The notes: generated from the letters alone by a model not told the origin. A stretch of DNA of 64,000 nucleotides from Sphingobacterium mizutaii (GCF_900187125.1 NZ_LT906468.1:992001-1056000); one strand, 5' to 3'; counted from the stretch's first letter, positions 26,458 through 36,989 are shown. Program-made: numbers and translations.

Positions 26458-26686
26458 GATGTGAGATATGAGATATGAGATTTGAGATAGAAAGGGTAAT
26501 ATCTCATATTTCATTACTCATCGCAATACTAATGATATAAGAAATGAGATGTGAGATTTGAAATAGAAAAGGTTGATATCTCATATCTCAATACTCATAT
26601 CTCAATACTAATGATATGAGATGTGAGGTTTGAGATAGAAAGGTTAATATCTCATATCTCAATACTCAAATCTCAATACTAATAAA
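26458..26686. repeat. GAGAT/ATCTC hairpin array, copy 3
   Basis: Three tandem units begin at 26458, 26533 and 26613 (75 and 80 bp apart). Each has GAGAT words, a short AGAAAGG centre and complementary words (AATATCTCATATCTCAATAC), so each can form a hairpin. They lie between the acyl-CoA dehydrogenase stop and the terminator. Confidence 0.75.
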
Positions 26687-26689
26687 AAA

Positions 26690-26724
26690 CAAAGATCCCC
26701 GGTTATTAAAACCGGGGATCTTTG
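26690..26724. terminator. Bidirectional terminator
   Basis: A perfect 15-bp stem CAAAGATCCCCGGTT/AACCGGGGATCTTTG with loop ATTAA and flanking A/T runs. It serves the acyl-CoA dehydrogenase and the convergent yidC. Confidence 0.92.
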
Positions 26725-26727
26725 TTT

Positions 26728-28563
26728 TTATTTTTTATCCTTATTCTGTTGAGCGGCTTGTTGTGCTCTCATCATTTCTTCCATTTTCTTTTGGAAGGAG
26801 GATTGTTTCTTTTCGGATGCTGGTTTCTTTTTGTTGGCTTCGATACCTGCAAGGATCTTGTCATCGTTTACGAATTGACGGATGATCACTTGGGTTAAGA
26901 AGGTAAGAACAGCTGATAAGAAGTAGTAGTAGTTCAGACCTGCTGGGAAGCTATTCAATACAAAGAAGAATACCAATGGCATGATGTAACCGATGTATTT
27001 CATTTGGTTGTTTACAGCTCCTGAAGTGGAGTTGTTGTACCAAGTGGTCAACAAGGTGGTCAAAGTCATCAAGATACACATGAACGAGATGTGGTCTACA
27101 CCTAATAAAGGAAGAGGTGCAAATGTGATGGGTGCATCGTATGTTGATAGATCTTTAATCCATAGGAAGCTTTCTCCACGTAATTCGAACAAGTTCGGGA
27201 AGAAGAAGAAGAAGGCTAATGTGAAAGGCATCTGAAGCAATAAAGGAAGACATCCACCAAGTGGGTTTACACCGGCTTGCTTATAAAGCTTCATTTGTTC
27301 TTGTTGCAACAGCATTGGGTTGTCATCACCAACCTTAGCTTTGATCTCATCCAACTGAGGTTTTAACACACGCATTTTACCCATTGATTGGTAAGATTTG
27401 TAAGTTAATGGGAACATCAGAAGTTTTAAGAACAAGGTAAGGATCAAGATCACGATACCATAGTTCATATTGAATCCATCTAAGAAATCGAAGATAGGAA
27501 CCGTGATGAATTTATTGATCCAGCCCATTGGTCCCCAGCCCATGTTAATGATCTTATCAAAACCATTACCTTCAGCCTTTAACGTTTTGTATTTGTTTGG
27601 ACCGAAGAAGAAGCTGAAGCCATGTAGGCTTTCGTTTTGTTTGTTTAATGCTAATTCAGTTGAAGCACGGTAATGCTTAACTACGCTATCTTGTGTGATT
27701 AAGGTAGACTTAAGGTCTGCATTCACGAAACCTTCTTTGCTAGTCAAGATGCTCGAGAAGAAGTGCTGTTTGAAAGCAATCCATGAAACTTTCTTTTCTA
27801 GTTTTTCTTCATCGTCACTGGTTTCTGATAGGTGGTCTACTGAGCCATCTACTTCTTTATAGAAGATTCCAGATTTCTCACGTTCAGACTTCACGTTACG
27901 CTCTTTTTGCATCAAAGTGGTTTCCCAGTTCAATAGCATTTTATTTGAGCTTACATCAACTAAGCTTCCGATTCCAACGGTTTTGATATCAAACTGTACG
28001 TTGTAATCATTGCCTTTTAAGGTGTATATGTAATCGATGTATTTGTCTGCAGCGTAAGAAAGACGCATGGTCAATGACTTAGCGTCCTGTCCAGCTACGG
28101 AGAAGCTAGCTCCTTGAGCTTGGAAGAATAAGTCATTTGTTTTTACAGCCTTTCCTGGGATATTGAATTCAAGGCCAAAACGATTCTCATCGCCTTCGAA
28201 TAAGATAAGTTTAGATCCGTCGAAATTAGTCTCACCTTTAAGTTCAACTGATTTTACGCGACCACCTTTGTTGCTCACGTTTACTTTTAGGAGTTCGTTT
28301 TCCAAAGTAACGATTTGCTCCGATCCTACGGAGGCAGAGCCAAAAGGTTGGCTCAACAGCACAGAATCTGGAACGGCAGGGGTGGTAGTGGTAGCAGCTT
28401 TTAAGGAATCGCTGATTGGAGCTAGTCCTTCTTTTGCTCTTTTGATTGAATCTTGATGTTGTTGTTCTTTTTTGATCTCGGCATCGGATGGCTTCAGGAA
28501 GTAGAAGGATCCAGCCAAGATGGCAAAGATGAAGATGAAACCTAGAATGTTATTTCTATCCAT
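26728..28563 (-). CDS. yidC: Membrane protein insertase YidC
   Basis: The product is 611 aa. An N-terminal membrane helix (about 6-23) is followed by a large periplasmic domain (to about 350), and the 60KD insertase core has NYGIVILILTLFLKLLMFPLTYKSYQSMGKM, the GGCLPLLLQMPFTLAFF pore segment and further helices to about 560. A basic tail (ANKKKPASEKKQ) would contact ribosomes. It inserts membrane proteins with or without Sec. It follows pyrG by 38 bp and is probably co-transcribed with it. Confidence 0.95.
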   Translation of the reverse strand: MDRNNILGFIFIFAILAGSFYFLKPSDAEIKKEQQHQDSIKRAKEGLAPISDSLKAATTTTPAVPDSVLLSQPFGSASVGSEQIVTLENELLKVNVSNKGGRVKSVELKGETNFDGSKLILFEGDENRFGLEFNIPGKAVKTNDLFFQAQGASFSVAGQDAKSLTMRLSYAADKYIDYIYTLKGNDYNVQFDIKTVGIGSLVDVSSNKMLLNWETTLMQKERNVKSEREKSGIFYKEVDGSVDHLSETSDDEEKLEKKVSWIAFKQHFFSSILTSKEGFVNADLKSTLITQDSVVKHYRASTELALNKQNESLHGFSFFFGPNKYKTLKAEGNGFDKIINMGWGPMGWINKFITVPIFDFLDGFNMNYGIVILILTLFLKLLMFPLTYKSYQSMGKMRVLKPQLDEIKAKVGDDNPMLLQQEQMKLYKQAGVNPLGGCLPLLLQMPFTLAFFFFFPNLFELRGESFLWIKDLSTYDAPITFAPLPLLGVDHISFMCILMTLTTLLTTWYNNSTSGAVNNQMKYIGYIMPLVFFFVLNSFPAGLNYYYFLSAVLTFLTQVIIRQFVNDDKILAGIEANKKKPASEKKQSSFQKKMEEMMRAQQAAQQNKDKK

Positions 28564-28601
28564 TGTTTAATAATTACTATTAATATATAGAGGTCTAAAC
28601 T

Positions 28602-30212
28602 CTACTTTGATTTTTTATGCGTTAATGCAGCGGCTACAAAGCTAACAAAAAGTGGGTGAGGATTTACCACTGTTGACTTTAATTCTGGATGAAATTGTCC
28701 AGCAACAAAGAAAGGATGGTCCTTCAGTTCCACGATTTCTACTAAGCCAGTGCTTGGATTGATACCTGAAGCGATCATTCCGGCCTTTTCGTAATCTTTT
28801 AGATACGCATTGTTAAATTCGTAACGGTGGCGGTGTCTTTCTGTAATTTTCGACTTGCCATAAACGCCGTATGCCTTGGTTCCTTTTTTGATCTCACAGT
28901 CATAAGCACCCAAACGCATGGTTCCACCCATGTTTTTGATGTTCTTTTGCTCTTCCATCAAGTTGATAACAGGATGTGGAGTGTTTTCGTCCATTTCGAA
29001 GCTGTTTGCACCTTTAAGGCCCAATACATTTCTTCCGAACTCAATAACTGAACACTGCATTCCTAAACAGATTCCGAAGAAAGGGATTTTGTTTTCACGC
29101 ACGTAACGGATGGTTTCTAATTTACCATCTAGTCCACGTTCTCCGAATCCAGGAGCAACCAATACGCCGTCCAAACCTTTCAGTTTTTCTCCGACGTTTT
29201 CTTGGTTAACACTTTCAGCGGCGATATATTTTACTTTCACGCGGGTCTCATTGGTAGCACCTGCATGAATAAATGCTTCAGCGATAGATTTGTAGGCATC
29301 TGGAAGCTCTACATATTTACCTACTAGGCCGATATTGACTTCGTCTGTAGGGTTTTTCAATCTGCCTAAGAAGGATTTCCAGTTTTCTAGATCTGGTTCA
29401 TTCTTGGTAGAAAGTTTCAATTTAGCCAAGACAGTTTTGTCTAATTGCTCTTTCAACATGTTCAATGGCACATCATAGATCGTAGGGGCATCGATAGATT
29501 CCACTACGGCATTGATGTTTACATTGCAGAACAAGGCTAACTTTTTACGGATATCATTGTTCAGTTTGTGCTCGGTTCTACATACCAAGATGTCGGGTTG
29601 AACACCATATTCCAATAATGTTTTAACGGAGTGTTGCGTAGGTTTGGTTTTAAGCTCACCTGCAGCTGCTAGGTAAGGGACCAATGTCAAGTGAATTACC
29701 AAAGAGTCGTTATTGCCCAACTCCCAACGTAATTGACGTACTGCTTCAATAAAAGGTAGGGATTCGATATCACCAACAGTACCACCTAATTCAGTGATGA
29801 CAATATCATATTCTCCAGACTGGCCCAATAGTAACATACGGCGTTTGATCTCGTCTGTGATGTGCGGAACGACCTGAACGGTTTTGCCTAGATAGGCACC
29901 AGCGCGTTCTTGTTCGATCACATGGCTGTAGATACGGCCTGTTGTAACGTTGTTTGCTTGGGATGTAGGAACATTCAAGAAACGTTCGTAGTGACCTAAG
30001 TCAAGGTCCGTCTCAGCACCGTCCTCTGTAACATAACATTCGCCATGTTCATAAGGGTTCAATGTTCCTGGATCAATATTGATGTACGGGTCAAATTTCT
30101 GGATGGTTACTTTTAAACCACGTGCTTGGAGAAGCTTGGCAAGGGAAGCTGCAATAATTCCTTTCCCTAACGACGAAGTTACGCCGCCCGTAACAAAGAT
30201 ATATTTAGTCAT
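28602..30212 (-). CDS. pyrG: CTP synthase
   Basis: The product is 536 aa. The synthetase domain opens with [22 protein letters not shown] and contains the [21 protein letters not shown] block. The glutaminase domain has the nucleophile cysteine in [15 protein letters not shown] and the His/Glu pair in [10 protein letters not shown]. It makes CTP from UTP and glutamine. A minus-strand -7 box TACCTTTG at 30282-30289 fits a promoter about 70 bp upstream of the start for pyrG-yidC. Confidence 0.96.
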   Translation of the reverse strand: MTKYIFVTGGVTSSLGKGIIAASLAKLLQARGLKVTIQKFDPYINIDPGTLNPYEHGECYVTEDGAETDLDLGHYERFLNVPTSQANNVTTGRIYSHVIEQERAGAYLGKTVQVVPHITDEIKRRMLLLGQSGEYDIVITELGGTVGDIESLPFIEAVRQLRWELGNNDSLVIHLTLVPYLAAAGELKTKPTQHSVKTLLEYGVQPDILVCRTEHKLNNDIRKKLALFCNVNINAVVESIDAPTIYDVPLNMLKEQLDKTVLAKLKLSTKNEPDLENWKSFLGRLKNPTDEVNIGLVGKYVELPDAYKSIAEAFIHAGATNETRVKVKYIAAESVNQENVGEKLKGLDGVLVAPGFGERGLDGKLETIRYVRENKIPFFGICLGMQCSVIEFGRNVLGLKGANSFEMDENTPHPVINLMEEQKNIKNMGGTMRLGAYDCEIKKGTKAYGVYGKSKITERHRHRYEFNNAYLKDYEKAGMIASGINPSTGLVEIVELKDHPFFVAGQFHPELKSTVVNPHPLFVSFVAAALTHKKSK

Positions 30213-30281
30213 AACAATAATGGATTTCTAACTTAGATGCCTAGATAAAAAGCATCGTTCATCTGCTCTATGTACGGGATA

Positions 30282-30289
30282 CAAAGGTA
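30282..30289 (-). promoter_or_regulatory. -7 box of pyrG-yidC
   Basis: On the minus strand this reads TACCTTTG, an exact TAnnTTTG match. The -33 element is not clear. Confidence 0.4.
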
Positions 30290-30452
30290 CGAAATTTTAT
30301 TAAATAAGGTCTAAAAAAAATCGTTCGAGACCAATTGTGAGGTTAACGAAACGAAAGTCAATCAGTTGGGAGTATAATTGCTCGTTTTTTTACTTTCCAC
30401 AGATGCTTGGGGAAATGGAAATCTGCTAACTTTAGGATAAAAATCAAATAAT

Positions 30453-31442
30453 ATGGAATACAGAAGAATGGGAAAGAGTGGCCTTCAGCTGAGTGCACTG
30501 TCATTTGGATCGTGGGTTACTTTTGCCAGACAAACTGATGATAACACCAATGAGCGCCTTATGGCGCAGGCTTACGAGTCTGGTGTAAACTTCTTTGATA
30601 ATGCTGAGGTGTACTCTGCTGGTCTTTCTGAAGAAATGATGGGCAGGGTGTTGAAAAAGCTGAACTGGGATAGGTCTTCTTATGTACTGTCGAGTAAGGC
30701 CTACTTTGGATGGAAAGGAGTGGATAAAAAACCTAATCAACATGGATTGAGCAGGAAGCATTTGATGGAAGCCTGCCATGAAGCCTTGGAAAGGATGCAG
30801 GTAGAATACCTCGATCTTTATTATTGCCATCGCCCTGATCAAAATGTACCCATAGAAGAAGTCGTGAGAACGATGAATACCCTGATCCAACAAGGCAAAG
30901 TTTTTTATTGGGGTACATCAGAGTGGTCAGCAGCTGAGATCATGGAGGCACATATGATTGCTAAGGAATTAGGGCTAGAAGGGCCATCCGTTGAGCAGCC
31001 TGAATATAATCTGTTCAATAGAAGAAAGATTGAGGTGGATTATGCGCCGATATTTAGGAATGTAGGCATGGGCACGACCATTTGGAGCCCATTAGCTTCT
31101 GGTCTTCTGACTGGAAAGTATAATGATGGGATCCCTGAAGGCTCTAGGATGTCTCTGGAAGGCTATGAATGGCTGCGGGATAAGGCCGTAGTGAATGAAA
31201 AGTTAAATAGGGTAAAAGCGCTAGGAGATTTCGCCAATGAGCTTGGAGTTTCACTGCCAACTTTGTGCATCGCTTGGTGTATCAGTAACCCGAATGTAAC
31301 AACGGCAATCTTGGGAGCGACCAAAGAAAGTCAGTTGACTGAAAACCTGAAAGCGTTGGATGTCCTTCCCTTGATTACGACAGAAGTGAAAGAAAAGATA
31401 GATGAGATTATGGGAACCAAGCCTGAGGTAATTCAGAATTAA
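30453..31442 (+). CDS. Aldo/keto reductase, Kv-beta-like
   Basis: The product is 329 aa. The TIM-barrel family motifs are visible: YRRMGKSGLQLSALSFGSW at the N-terminus, FFDNAEVYSAGLSEE with the active-site tyrosine, the catalytic lysine in VLSSKAYFGW, YLDLYYCHRPD, and WSPLASGLLTGKYNDGIP. It should reduce aldehydes or ketones with NADPH. The length and the WSPLASG block match the potassium-channel beta-subunit/YghZ branch. Physiological substrate unknown. Stands alone and converges with rplS. Confidence 0.9.
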   Translation: MEYRRMGKSGLQLSALSFGSWVTFARQTDDNTNERLMAQAYESGVNFFDNAEVYSAGLSEEMMGRVLKKLNWDRSSYVLSSKAYFGWKGVDKKPNQHGLSRKHLMEACHEALERMQVEYLDLYYCHRPDQNVPIEEVVRTMNTLIQQGKVFYWGTSEWSAAEIMEAHMIAKELGLEGPSVEQPEYNLFNRRKIEVDYAPIFRNVGMGTTIWSPLASGLLTGKYNDGIPEGSRMSLEGYEWLRDKAVVNEKLNRVKALGDFANELGVSLPTLCIAWCISNPNVTTAILGATKESQLTENLKALDVLPLITTEVKEKIDEIMGTKPEVIQN

Positions 31443-31467
31443 TTGCTTGGGTAAAGGGCAAATAAAT

Positions 31468-31493
31468 AAGGGCTTTGCAAATGCGAAGCCCTT
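31468..31493. terminator. Shared terminator hairpin
   Basis: The stem AAGGGCTT/AAGCCCTT (interior TGCAAATGCG) lies between the convergent aldo/keto reductase and rplS, with A/T-rich flanks on both sides. Confidence 0.7.
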
Positions 31494-31518
31494 AAATATA
31501 ATTTTTAAAGTCTCTCGA

Positions 31519-31863
31519 TTATCTTTTTGATTTGATACGAGCAGCTTTTCCGGTAAGACCACGTAAATAAAATAATTTAGCGCGACGTACTTTACCAATG
31601 CTGTTAACTTCTATTTTCTCAATGTTAGGAGAGTTTACAGGGAAAATACGCTCTACACCAATACCGTTAGAGATTTTACGAACGGTAAAAGTAGCATTAG
31701 CTCCTTCGCTGTTTAATTGAATTACCACACCTTGGTACACCTGTACACGCTCTTTATTTCCTTCGCGAATTTTATAATGAACGCTGATGGTATCTCCGGC
31801 TTTGAAAGCGGGATTTTCATTTTTTACTACCGCTTGTTCTTCTACAAATTTTACTAAATCCAT
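31519..31863 (-). CDS. rplS: 50S ribosomal protein L19
   Basis: The product is 114 aa, the usual L19 size. Clear marks are [23 protein letters not shown] and [20 protein letters not shown], then the basic [20 protein letters not shown]. It sits at the 30S-50S interface. In many bacteria L19 is in a trmD operon; here it stands alone. A long leader (about 110 bases) contains a hairpin near its start. Confidence 0.96.
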   Translation of the reverse strand: MDLVKFVEEQAVVKNENPAFKAGDTISVHYKIREGNKERVQVYQGVVIQLNSEGANATFTVRKISNGIGVERIFPVNSPNIEKIEVNSIGKVRRAKLFYLRGLTGKAARIKSKR

Positions 31864-32251
31864 GATTCTGAGTAATTAATAACGATATTTAACCTGTAAA
31901 AATCGGAATGCAATATTACAGCTTTATTTTGATATTTGAAAATTCTTTTTTAAAAATGTTCTACATTTCGTAGAATGCCTGCAAAAGTAAAAAAATTCTA
32001 AACCAATTCCATATTTATTCCTGAATATCCACCTGTTTTTTCAATTATTATTTTTTGTCCTGAATAAAGTTCAATAAATGAGCTTGTTAAGGGTGTTTTT
32101 CTTGATTGCGCTAATATTTATCGAAAGGTTAATTTATAAATGTTAAGGTTAAAATATGGTTGGAATAGGGTATTATACGGTCACTATCCTGTCCTAAATC
32201 TTTGGAAATTAGCTAGTCAGAAATTGAATAACCAATAAACACACTAACTAG
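31864..32251. other. Divergent intergenic region of rplS and susC
   Basis: No gene is seen. On the minus strand TACTTTTG at 31982-31989 is an exact -7 box for rplS. The dyad TTCTAC-attTC-GTAGAA (31959-31975) lies at the expected start of the rplS transcript. The right half leads into the susC gene without an exact TAnnTTTG match. Confidence 0.5.
31982..31989 (-). promoter_or_regulatory. -7 box of rplS
   Basis: On the minus strand this reads TACTTTTG (TAnnTTTG), about 120 bp before the start codon. Confidence 0.45.
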
Positions 32252-35200
32252 ATGAACAAAAGACTTATTACCTCTTTGGCAGCTAGTCTATTCTTCTCGA
32301 CCGTTTTGTTTGCCCAAACGCAACTGAAAGGCCGAGTTGTCGACGAAAGCGGAGCACCAATTTCAGGAGTTACATTAACATTGAAAAATGGTACTGCGAC
32401 TCAAACTGGTGCCAATGGTGAATTTACCCTCTCTTATGATCAAGCTGGACAGTTGAATGTCTCGGCTTTGGGGTACAGCAGAAAAGTTATCAACTTATCA
32501 AATCAGACGACTCTTGAAATCATTCTGGACCCCAGTACAGAAGGACTTGACGAAGTCGTTGTCACTGCATTAGGTATTTCCAGGGAAAAGAAATCCTTGC
32601 CTTTTACGGTGCAGGAAGTCGGGGCGAAAGAGTTGACCCAAGCTGGCCAGCTGAATGTGACCAGTGCGTTATCTGGAAAGGTAGCAGGTGTTCAGGTCAA
32701 TCAATTTGGCGGAACGGTAGGTGCATCATCCCGGATCAGTTTAAGGGGTAACTCTTCTGTAAAGGCTGATCAGCAACCTTTGATCGTGGTGGATGGAGTA
32801 CCTATTTCCAACGATACCCAGCGTTCGGGCGACAATACCTATTCTGGTGTCGATTATGGATCAGGGATCAATGATATCAATCCTGAAGATATCGAAACCA
32901 TCACCGTCCTAAAAGGTGGTTCAGCTGCTTTATATGGTATGCGTGCTGGTAATGGTGTAATCTTAATTACCACCAAATCGGGTAAACGAGGCGACAAGGG
33001 CATACAGTTATCCTATGATGGTAACTTCTCAGTCGATCAAGCTGCCTACTTGCCTAAGGTCCAAAACCTATATGGTCAAGGTTATAATGGTGATGAAAAA
33101 CACTATAATGACTTTCAAGCATCGAATGGCAAAATCTCTTATCAAGATTATGCGCAAACTAAAGGTTTCGCCTATGTGGATGGAACAGGGCAAACAGGAG
33201 TTTGGGATGGATTCGATGAGTCATGGGGACCACGTTTAGATGTTGGCCTGAATTTGCCGCAATTTGATAGTCCGGTGAATAATGGCGTTCGGACTCCTAC
33301 ACCTTGGGTTTCCCAAAAAGATAATATCCGTGACTTCTTCCAGCCTGGATTCTCGATGAATCATAACCTTTCTATTTTGGCCCAAAGCGATAAATCAAGC
33401 ACCCGTGCTTCCTTGTCATTTAGGGATCAAAATGGTACAGTTCCGAATACGGACCAAAAAAGATATAGTTTACAGCTGAACAACAATACCAACATCTCAG
33501 AAAAGGTTTCCTTTGATGTCAGCACCAATTATACCCGTACAGAAAGTGATAACATCCTAAACCAAGGTTACGATGGTAACAACCCAATGAACGGTTTTAT
33601 ATGGTCGGGTAGGCAAATCAATATGCAAAGCCTAAAAGATAATTGGGACCAAAGAGATGAACAAGGAAACTATACCTATTACAACTGGAATACCAATTAC
33701 CATGTGAACCCTTATTTCAATATCTATGAGAATACGAATTCCTATAAAAGGGATCGTTTTTTCGGAAAGAGTTCCTTGTATTACCAACCTTTTGAATTCT
33801 TGAAATTCGAAGGACGTGCCGGTTTGGATTATTACAATTTAAAGGCCTTTGAAAAGAATTATTACAACAGTGCCTTTCCTTATGGTGGATTCCGTGACCG
33901 CAAGACAGACAATACAGAATTAAACCTCGATTTCATTGCAACCTTCAACAAGCAATTCGGTGATTTCAACGTTTTGGCGTCTGCTGGAGCGAATTACAGG
34001 AACCTGATGTGGGAAACCAATGTAATGGGAGCGGATGCTTTGACGGTTCTGGGAGTATATACCATTGCAAATAGGGTTGGTGATGCGGTTACCACAATGG
34101 ACCATAGCCATGTCCGTTCGAATTCTGTTTTTGCGACTGCAAATCTAGGCTGGAAGGACCAGATCTATATGGACTTGACGGCCAGAAATGATTGGAGTTC
34201 GACGATCAAGGATGATTTCTTTTATCCATCTATCAGTATGAGCTGGTTGCCTACGAGTAGTTTCCCGAGTCTGAGAAATAGTGTATTGAACTTTTGGAAG
34301 ATCCGAGGTGGTTGGGCAGAGATTGGTGCGGGTACGACAGCATACCAGAATAGAGCATATTACTATCCACAGAACAATGCATTTGGTGGGGTAGCACAAA
34401 TGTTCCGCTCGATGGTATTCCCGAATGCGAACCTGAGACCAGAGCAAATTAGGACCTGGGAGATTGGTACCGAAATCGGTTTCTTGGATGATAGAATCCA
34501 TGCCGATGTAGTATACTACTATAAATCAACCAAAGATCAGATCTTGGCAGTAACCACTTCCAATGTTGTTGGATTTAGTTCCATGTTGCTTAACGCTGGA
34601 GAAATTGAGAATAAAGGTATTGAGGTGCAATTAAGAGGGGATGTGATTAGAAAAGAAGAAGGCTTTAATTGGACGACCTATATCAATTATGCCAAAGATA
34701 ACAGTAAGGTTATCGAACTCTATCCAGAGCTGGACTTAAATGTTTATCAGATTGGATGGACATGGGGTATTGCCAATGTTGCCCGCAAAGGCGAACGTTG
34801 GGGCTCGTTGATTGGTGGCGGATACGACCGTGTTGAAGACGGACCGATGAAAGGAGCGATCAAAGTTAATAACCGAGGTTTGGTAGTCAATAAGAATGCC
34901 CAGATCATTGGAAATACTACTCCTAAGTTTTTAGCCAGTTGGCGAAATGATTTCAGGTACAAGGACTTCTCAATGGGCTTTATGTTTGACCTACGCGTTG
35001 GTGGGGATATCTGGTCACAAACCATGAGCCACTCCTATACAGCGGGGGTAGCTGCCATCACTGCCGAGAACGGAATTCGTGAAAAGGCTATCGTGGCAGG
35101 TAGAGATGTGATGACCGATGAGAAATTCGTTATGCAGGATGCTAACGGAAACTGGGTTGAAAATACAATCGAAACTGACGCGCAAACATGGTTTGAAAGC

Positions 35201-35491
35201 GGTGGTATTGCTCAGACCTATGTTTTTGATGGTTCATTCTTGAAACTAAGGGAAGCATATCTATCCTACAATGTTCCTTCTAGATACCTACAGAACATGC
35301 GTGGTATCAAACGAGTAAATCTGTCTTTGATCGGATCCAATCTAGCGCTTCTTTGGACACATAAATCCAATACAATGCGGATAGATCCTGAAACAGGAGG
35401 GGTATCGAGTGATAGCCGTGGGGTAGGTTTTGAGCAAGCTTCAGTGCCTTCTTCACGTAGTATCGGTCTTAAGTTGGGGGTTACATTTTAA
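32252..35491 (+). CDS. SusC/RagA-type TonB-linked outer membrane transporter
   Basis: The product is 1079 aa. It has a signal peptide (to about residue 23), a carboxypeptidase-D-like domain (about 24-110, LKGRVVDESGAPISGVTLTL), the boundary motif LDEVVVTALGISREKKSL, a TonB plug domain (about 112-240, with LIVVDGVPISN and VLKGGSAALYGMRAGNGVIL) and a 22-strand barrel ending in an aromatic-terminated GLKLGVTF. With the SusD partner it imports oligosaccharides, driven by TonB. The gene pair precedes a GH127 enzyme, pointing to an arabinose-containing glycan. No sigma/anti-sigma or HTCS regulator is adjacent. Confidence 0.94.
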   Translation: MNKRLITSLAASLFFSTVLFAQTQLKGRVVDESGAPISGVTLTLKNGTATQTGANGEFTLSYDQAGQLNVSALGYSRKVINLSNQTTLEIILDPSTEGLDEVVVTALGISREKKSLPFTVQEVGAKELTQAGQLNVTSALSGKVAGVQVNQFGGTVGASSRISLRGNSSVKADQQPLIVVDGVPISNDTQRSGDNTYSGVDYGSGINDINPEDIETITVLKGGSAALYGMRAGNGVILITTKSGKRGDKGIQLSYDGNFSVDQAAYLPKVQNLYGQGYNGDEKHYNDFQASNGKISYQDYAQTKGFAYVDGTGQTGVWDGFDESWGPRLDVGLNLPQFDSPVNNGVRTPTPWVSQKDNIRDFFQPGFSMNHNLSILAQSDKSSTRASLSFRDQNGTVPNTDQKRYSLQLNNNTNISEKVSFDVSTNYTRTESDNILNQGYDGNNPMNGFIWSGRQINMQSLKDNWDQRDEQGNYTYYNWNTNYHVNPYFNIYENTNSYKRDRFFGKSSLYYQPFEFLKFEGRAGLDYYNLKAFEKNYYNSAFPYGGFRDRKTDNTELNLDFIATFNKQFGDFNVLASAGANYRNLMWETNVMGADALTVLGVYTIANRVGDAVTTMDHSHVRSNSVFATANLGWKDQIYMDLTARNDWSSTIKDDFFYPSISMSWLPTSSFPSLRNSVLNFWKIRGGWAEIGAGTTAYQNRAYYYPQNNAFGGVAQMFRSMVFPNANLRPEQIRTWEIGTEIGFLDDRIHADVVYYYKSTKDQILAVTTSNVVGFSSMLLNAGEIENKGIEVQLRGDVIRKEEGFNWTTYINYAKDNSKVIELYPELDLNVYQIGWTWGIANVARKGERWGSLIGGGYDRVEDGPMKGAIKVNNRGLVVNKNAQIIGNTTPKFLASWRNDFRYKDFSMGFMFDLRVGGDIWSQTMSHSYTAGVAAITAENGIREKAIVAGRDVMTDEKFVMQDANGNWVENTIETDAQTWFESGGIAQTYVFDGSFLKLREAYLSYNVPSRYLQNMRGIKRVNLSLIGSNLALLWTHKSNTMRIDPETGGVSSDSRGVGFEQASVPSSRSIGLKLGVTF

Positions 35492-35504
35492 GAAAACAGA
35501 AATC

Positions 35505-36989
35505 ATGAGAATTAAATTTAATAGATATACGGTTGCTTGCTTTTTGATGATAGGGCTGGCAACATCAAGTTGTACCAAATCTTTTGAAGAAGTCAACACT
35601 GATCCTGATGCGCTGACCGAGGTGCCGCCAACCAATATCTTAGCCAATGTTTTGCGCAATACCGGTGAATCGTTTGGGGGTGATGTGGATGGCTACGGAA
35701 CGTTTGCAGGCTATATTGTGAAGATCCAGTACATGGACTATATGGGAGGATTGGTCCCTACGAATAATACCTTCGGTAATAGATGGGCTGCATGTTATTA
35801 TAACAACACGCAGTTGCAGGAACTGATGAAATTAACCGATGCAAGTCCGGATGGTTATAAAAACATCCGTTTTGTGTCCCGTATTTGGCAAAATTATATG
35901 TGGTCCTATTTAACCGATGGATGGCGCAATGTCCCCTATTCAGAGGCCTTGAAAGGAGCGGAAGATAAGGGCAATATCCTAAAGGCAGCTTATGATAAGC
36001 AAGAAGATATTTATCCTAAGATTTTGCAAGACTTAAAAACCATTGCTGATGAAATGGCGGCAGGATTAGGGACAGATGAGCTGGGTGCCGGCGATTTTAT
36101 CTACAAGGGTGATATGGAAAAATGGCAGAAGTTCTGTAATTCCCTTCGCCTTCGCCTTGCCATGCGTATTTCGGGGGTAGCTCCAGCTTTAGCCAAATCG
36201 ACCATTGAAGAGATTGCAGGCAATTCAACCAAATACCCAGTTTTGGAAACCAATGCCGAGAACTGTTACCTGAAATATCCTGGAGCAGCTCCATATTACG
36301 AACCTTGGTATAACAACGGTATCGTAGGCAAGCGTATAGACAATTTTGGGATGGCTGATATTTTTATCGATCATTTATTGGAAACTGAAGATCCAAGGAT
36401 TGCCAAAGTAGCCAACAAAACTTCCGATGGAGTTTACCGTGGCTTTCAAAATGGAGCAAAAAGCGGACCTACTCCCTTAACTTCCATTTCATTCATTGGT
36501 GATAAATACATGAATGATCCTGTTGGATTTACGCCATTCTATAAATCTTCTGAGACTTTTTATATCCTAGCTGAAGCGGCGATGCTTGGTTACAATGTGA
36601 AAATGACCGCTCAACAGGCTTATGAAAAAGCAGTCAGGATTTCTATGGAAGACAACCAGATTGCAGAAGCTGATATCGTGAAATATTTGGCTGGCAAAGG
36701 AAAATGGAACAATACGAAAGAACGTATCTATTGGGATATGTGGGTGGCCTTGTTCAAGAATAATTTCGAAGCATGGACCCTGTACCGTCGTACCGGAATT
36801 CCATCTACCAATTACCCTTCACTGAACTCTATTTATGGCAATGCGCATAACGATCAGCCATTCCGATTACCCTATCCAAACAATGAATACCTGTATAATG
36901 CTGTCAATGTAAATAAAGAAGCAGAAAAACTGAAAGATTTTGTTTGGGGTGAACAGATGTGGTGGGATAAAAGAACTGGAAAATTTTAA
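35505..36989 (+). CDS. SusD/RagB-type surface glycan-binding lipoprotein
   Basis: The product is 494 aa from the ATG at 35505 (MRIKFNRYTVACFLMIGLA then TSSC), which gives a lipoprotein signal with SSC; a frame starting inside the susC gene is rejected. The typical SusD start KSFEEVNTDPDAL and helical TPR-like body are present, and the C-terminal RLPYPNNEYLYNA block is family-typical. It should sit on the cell surface as the lid of the SusC barrel and bind the glycan. Gap to susC is 13 bp. Confidence 0.92.
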   Translation: MRIKFNRYTVACFLMIGLATSSCTKSFEEVNTDPDALTEVPPTNILANVLRNTGESFGGDVDGYGTFAGYIVKIQYMDYMGGLVPTNNTFGNRWAACYYNNTQLQELMKLTDASPDGYKNIRFVSRIWQNYMWSYLTDGWRNVPYSEALKGAEDKGNILKAAYDKQEDIYPKILQDLKTIADEMAAGLGTDELGAGDFIYKGDMEKWQKFCNSLRLRLAMRISGVAPALAKSTIEEIAGNSTKYPVLETNAENCYLKYPGAAPYYEPWYNNGIVGKRIDNFGMADIFIDHLLETEDPRIAKVANKTSDGVYRGFQNGAKSGPTPLTSISFIGDKYMNDPVGFTPFYKSSETFYILAEAAMLGYNVKMTAQQAYEKAVRISMEDNQIAEADIVKYLAGKGKWNNTKERIYWDMWVALFKNNFEAWTLYRRTGIPSTNYPSLNSIYGNAHNDQPFRLPYPNNEYLYNAVNVNKEAEKLKDFVWGEQMWWDKRTGKF

